Shown here one piece after another: positions 61,422-64,000 of a stretch of 64,000 bases of DNA. A program made the position numbers and the translations under genes. Position 1 is the first letter of the stretch. Each line of letters starts with the position of its first letter. This DNA is from Hymenobacter rubidus (GTDB taxonomy: Bacteria > Bacteroidota > Bacteroidia > Cytophagales > Hymenobacteraceae): positions 34,432 to 98,431 of the forward strand of contig NZ_JAERQF010000020.1 of assembly GCF_016734815.1 (NCBI RefSeq), in the 5' to 3' direction. The notes below the pieces were generated by a model, which was not told the DNA's origin, made no database searches, and saw only the letters and a list, made by a program, of their open reading frames with translations.

Positions 61422-62346
61422 ACACCTCTACTTGCCAAACGGCCAGGCTGCGGTCGTCGCTACACGAAACTAGCCGGTTTTCGGTGCCCGGCCAAACCAG
61501 CCGGTTCACCGACGTGCCGTGCCCGGCCGACCGCGCCCTGTCCAGCACGCGCAGAAGCGTGAGCGTGGCCGCGTCCCACAGTTTAATGCTTTTATCGAGG
61601 CTACAGGAGGCCACATATTGCCCGCTGGGGCTAAAGGCCAAGTGGTTGATGGTGTACATGTGGGCCGGCACGGTGCCGCTTAATGCATAACCGGCCGCCA
61701 CGTCCCAGGTCCGAATCTGCGCATCGCGGCCGGCCGTGAGCAGGCGCGCCCCATCGGGCGAATACACCACCGAAAACACCGAATTCGTGCTTTCTCCCAG
61801 CGTGAACCTGGTTTCCAAAGTGTCCAAATCCAGGATGCGCGTGAACGTATCGGAGCTGCCCACGGCCAACTCGCCGCGGTCCTCGTGCAGGGCCAGGCAG
61901 CGCAGGCTTTTATCGGCGAGGCGCAGGAGTTTCTCCAGCCGGAAATCGGGCAGGACCAGTACGGCCAGGGTGCCGTCGCCCATGGCCACGTAGAGCCGCT
62001 GCCGGCTTGCCGAAAACACCATTTCGAAGATGGCCACCGGCGGCAGAGCCGTGGCAAAAGCCAGTTTTCGCTGCGCTAAGTCAATGGCCTGAATTCCCTG
62101 AAAATTGTGCCCCAGCACCAGCAAGTTCAGCTCCGGCAGATGGCGCAGGGCGTACACGGAGTTTTGAACGCGGGCCAGCAGCTCGCCGTCGCGGGTGGGC
62201 TCGGCGGTGTCCCAGCCCACCACCATGCCGTCGGCGCTGCCTGAATAAACGGTGCTGCCCGTGCCGCCGGTGAGGGCGTACACCGCGTCGCGGTGGCCGG
62301 CCAGGGTGGCGATTCGGGTAACGGGCGGGCGGAAGATTTCAGACAT
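61420..62346 (-). CDS. WD40 repeat protein
   Basis: The 308-residue soluble protein is a seven-bladed WD40 propeller: VTRIATLAGHRDAVYALTGG, TLGESTNSVFSVVYSPDGAR, SGQYVASCSLDKSIKLWDAA, SVNRLVWPGTENRLVSCSDD and the closing SLAVWQVEV, with WD dipeptides in several blades. No enzyme domain. The ATG at 62346 (MSEIFRPPVTRI) is chosen over an upstream ATG at 62394. It precedes the DivIVA gene and may share its transcript. Confidence 0.9.
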   Translation of the reverse strand: MSEIFRPPVTRIATLAGHRDAVYALTGGTGSTVYSGSADGMVVGWDTAEPTRDGELLARVQNSVYALRHLPELNLLVLGHNFQGIQAIDLAQRKLAFATALPPVAIFEMVFSASRQRLYVAMGDGTLAVLVLPDFRLEKLLRLADKSLRCLALHEDRGELAVGSSDTFTRILDLDTLETRFTLGESTNSVFSVVYSPDGARLLTAGRDAQIRTWDVAAGYALSGTVPAHMYTINHLAFSPSGQYVASCSLDKSIKLWDAATLTLLRVLDRARSAGHGTSVNRLVWPGTENRLVSCSDDRSLAVWQVEV

Positions 62347-62401
62347 ACAGTTGCCGCAAAGGTAGCTTCGCGGCTTTGGAGGCAAGGAGTGCAACGATTA
62401 A

Positions 62402-62508
62402 AGAACGTCATGCGGAGCGTAGCCGAAGCATCTCCACGGAGAAACTAATTAGTTGGTCTCACAACGAAGCGGCAGCGATGCTTCGGCTATGCTCCGCATG
62501 ACGTTCTT
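62402..62508. repeat. Family A hairpin A18
   Basis: Arms GAACGTCATGCGGAGCGTAG then CCGAAGCATC and complement (GATGCTTCGGCTATGCTCCG then CATGACGTTC). Here the usual CCGAGC/GCTCGG pair is CGGAGC/GCTCCG, changed in both arms. It lies between divergent genes. Confidence 0.9.
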
Positions 62509-62531
62509 TGCTCGCGACGACTGCTCCAATT

Positions 62532-63221
62532 ATGCCCCTCCACTCCCTGCAGCACCTCTCCCCTACCGCCGTGCTGGGCCTCTGGCGCCTCACCGAAACG
62601 CCCGCCGAATTGTGGCCGTTGCTGCCCCACCCTAAGGCCTATCAGCAGCTAATGCCTGCCAAGGCCGATGCCAAGCGACAGGCGCAATGGCTGGGCGGCC
62701 GGGTGCTGATTCATCGTCTTTTAGTTGAAACGCAGCCAAGTCCTTCATCTGCAATACTGGTGCACAACGACGCCACCGGCCGCCCCTTGCTGGCCGGCGC
62801 CAGCCCGGACTTAACCGTTTCGCTGTCGCACTCCGGCACTTGGGTGGCAGCCATTCTGGCACAAAATAGCCGCGTGGGCGTAGACGTAGAGGAAATTCGC
62901 GACAAAGCCTACCGACTGGCCAGCAAGTTTTTGGCCGCTAATGAGTGGGCTGCCGCCCAGGCCGCCAGCCAGGCCGACACCCCCGACGCCAGCGCCCACT
63001 ACAGCCTGCTGTGGAGCGCCAAAGAGACATTATACAAGTTGGCGGCCCAGCGCGGCATCATTTTCAAGACCCAGCTTTTGCTTGGCGAATTTGAGCCGCG
63101 GGAATCCGGCGAAATCCCGGCTACGTTGGTGCTGGGTGGCGTGCAGACGCGGCACTGCATTTGCTATTCTAAACCGTCGCCGGGCTACGTGCTTACGTAT
63201 TGTCACGAATCACCCGCATAG
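62532..63221 (+). CDS. 4'-phosphopantetheinyl transferase superfamily protein
   Basis: Transfers phosphopantetheine from CoA to carrier proteins. The 229-residue Sfp-like (two-domain) enzyme has VSLSHSGTWVAAILAQ, the magnesium motif GVDVEEIRDKA and the WSAKETLYKLAAQ block with the catalytic lysine and glutamate. It could serve acyl-carrier proteins of a secondary pathway or of fatty acid synthesis; the partner is not in the window. The start is the ATG at 62532. Confidence 0.9.
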   Translation: MPLHSLQHLSPTAVLGLWRLTETPAELWPLLPHPKAYQQLMPAKADAKRQAQWLGGRVLIHRLLVETQPSPSSAILVHNDATGRPLLAGASPDLTVSLSHSGTWVAAILAQNSRVGVDVEEIRDKAYRLASKFLAANEWAAAQAASQADTPDASAHYSLLWSAKETLYKLAAQRGIIFKTQLLLGEFEPRESGEIPATLVLGGVQTRHCICYSKPSPGYVLTYCHESPA

Positions 63222-63258
63222 CTGTCGGCACTTACATTTGATTAATCAACCCCTCGCC

Positions 63259-63840
63259 ATGTCCTTCCGCCGAATTTCCATCCTTGCCGCCGTTGCACTT
63301 CTGGCCGTGACGCTGGCCGTGGGCGTGGCCCGGGCCCAGTCCGGGCCCACCATTCCCGATTTCACCCTCAAAACCGCTGCCAACGCCGACGTGAGCCTGA
63401 AAAGCTACGCCAACGACAAGGCCGTGGTGGTGGTGTTCCTGAACCCCGCCTGTGCCTTCTCGCGCCTCTACCAGGAGCGGCTGGCCTCGCTCAGCAGCAG
63501 CTACCGCAGCCGGGGCGTGCAGTTCCTCTTCATCAATGTGCCCATTAACCTCGACGCTCCCGGCACCGCCGCCCCCGGCGAAGTCGAACTGCCCACCCTC
63601 ACCGACGCCAGCCAGCAGGTAGCCAACTTGCTCGGCGTAAGCAAAACCGCCGAAGCCGTGGTATTGCAGCCGGTATCGGGCGGTTTCGCCATCCGCTACC
63701 GCGGCGCTATCGACGACAACCCACAGGTGGCCGGCAGTGTGCAGCAATACTACCTCAAGCAAGTACTTGATAACGTGCTGGCCGGCCGCCCCGCCGGCGT
63801 AGAGGACAAGCGAGCCGCTGGCTGCCTGATTAAGCGGTAA
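63259..63840 (+). CDS. Secreted redoxin (thioredoxin-fold) with CxxS active site
   Basis: The 193-residue product has a signal peptide (MSFRRISILAAVALLAVTLA, ending GVARAQ) and a thioredoxin/AhpC-like domain: IPDFTLKTAANADVSLKSY, then VVVFLNPACAFSRLYQERL and VPINLDAPGTAA. The active site is CAFS, with the second cysteine of CxxC replaced by Ser. A further Cys is near the C-terminus (AGCLIKR), as in related redoxins that end in GCxIKW. It is periplasmic; reductase, peroxidase or chaperone function is not decided. It follows the transferase gene by 37 bp. Confidence 0.85.
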   Translation: MSFRRISILAAVALLAVTLAVGVARAQSGPTIPDFTLKTAANADVSLKSYANDKAVVVVFLNPACAFSRLYQERLASLSSSYRSRGVQFLFINVPINLDAPGTAAPGEVELPTLTDASQQVANLLGVSKTAEAVVLQPVSGGFAIRYRGAIDDNPQVAGSVQQYYLKQVLDNVLAGRPAGVEDKRAAGCLIKR

Positions 63841-63872
63841 TTACCTGATTCGCCAATACAGTCAATTCACGA

Positions 63873-63914
63873 AAGAACGTCCTGCTGAGCGCCGTCGAAG
63901 CATCTCTACCGCTT
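63873..63914. repeat. Family A half-element A19
   Basis: AAGAACGTCCTGCTGAGCGC then CGTCGAAGCATCTCTACCGC: a single family A arm. The expected right arm is not seen before the window ends, only unrelated GC-rich sequence with a small CGGGGGCGCCCTTCGGGGGC hairpin. Confidence 0.75.
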
Positions 63915-64000
63915 CCGTGGATTAGCGAGGGTATCCTTCTCGGAGAGAAACCTCGGGGGCGCCCTTCGGGGGCGTCCGGGTTTGGCTTGGTCCCTTCCCC

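Overview
The window looks like a chromosomal stretch of a GC-rich member of the Bacteroidota, most likely a Hymenobacter-like Cytophagales (inference, not proven). The basis is the set of Bacteroidota-typical families (DUF5723 and DUF5916 outer-membrane proteins, DUF6702, SMP-30-like lipoprotein, short LeuA without its allosteric domain), a promoter of the form TTTG-N19-TAnnTTTG, the scarcity of Shine-Dalgarno sequences, and many long intergenic hairpin repeats. No tRNA, rRNA, CRISPR array, transposase or prophage was seen.

Layout. 1-350: end of a LytTR response regulator. 437-7482: urease locus on the minus strand (nickel transporter, fused ureAB, ureC, ureF, ureG; no ureD or ureE here). The ureB-ureC junction occurs twice as near-identical sequence, each copy carrying a different small AT-rich gene, with a hicAB toxin-antitoxin pair between them. 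7572-21458: complete branched-chain amino acid pathway on the minus strand (ilvE, ilvD, ilvB, ilvN, ilvC, ilvA, leuA, leuC, leuD, leuB). It is headed by what reads as a classical attenuator: a 16-residue leader peptide with the run VVLVII, an intrinsic terminator, and a competing antiterminator pairing. 21517-29567: TPR protein and glutamate synthase gltB-gltD. 29631-31920: small accessory patch with an AT-rich gene, an antitoxin-like pair, and decayed SulP and AraC fragments between two copies of one hairpin repeat. 31926-45816: lipoprotein, FAD oxidoreductase, tandem GAF proteins, dxr, rseP, DUF6702, DUF2461, a YncE/phosphoesterase lipoprotein, tandem L,D-transpeptidases, GT87 glycosyltransferase. 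45961-55724: secreted and outer-membrane proteins, meaB GTPase, S8 protease, an AT-rich lipoprotein, DUF5916 protein. 55972-59391: BlaR1-like M56 peptidase and BlaI repressor with three operator dyads. 59570-63840: folB, DivIVA-domain protein, WD40 protein, phosphopantetheinyl transferase, redoxin.

The most notable non-coding feature is an intergenic repeat family (family A, about 100-130 bp, 17 complete plus 2 half elements). Its two long arms co-vary within each element, and it occupies every non-overlapping gap of the ilv-leu cluster. A second family (B) is found alone and also nested inside family A loops. Four or five further hairpin families occur once or twice each. An 11-base motif shared upstream of ilvE, leuA and gltB suggests common control of branched-chain amino acid synthesis and glutamate supply, since glutamate is the amino donor for IlvE.
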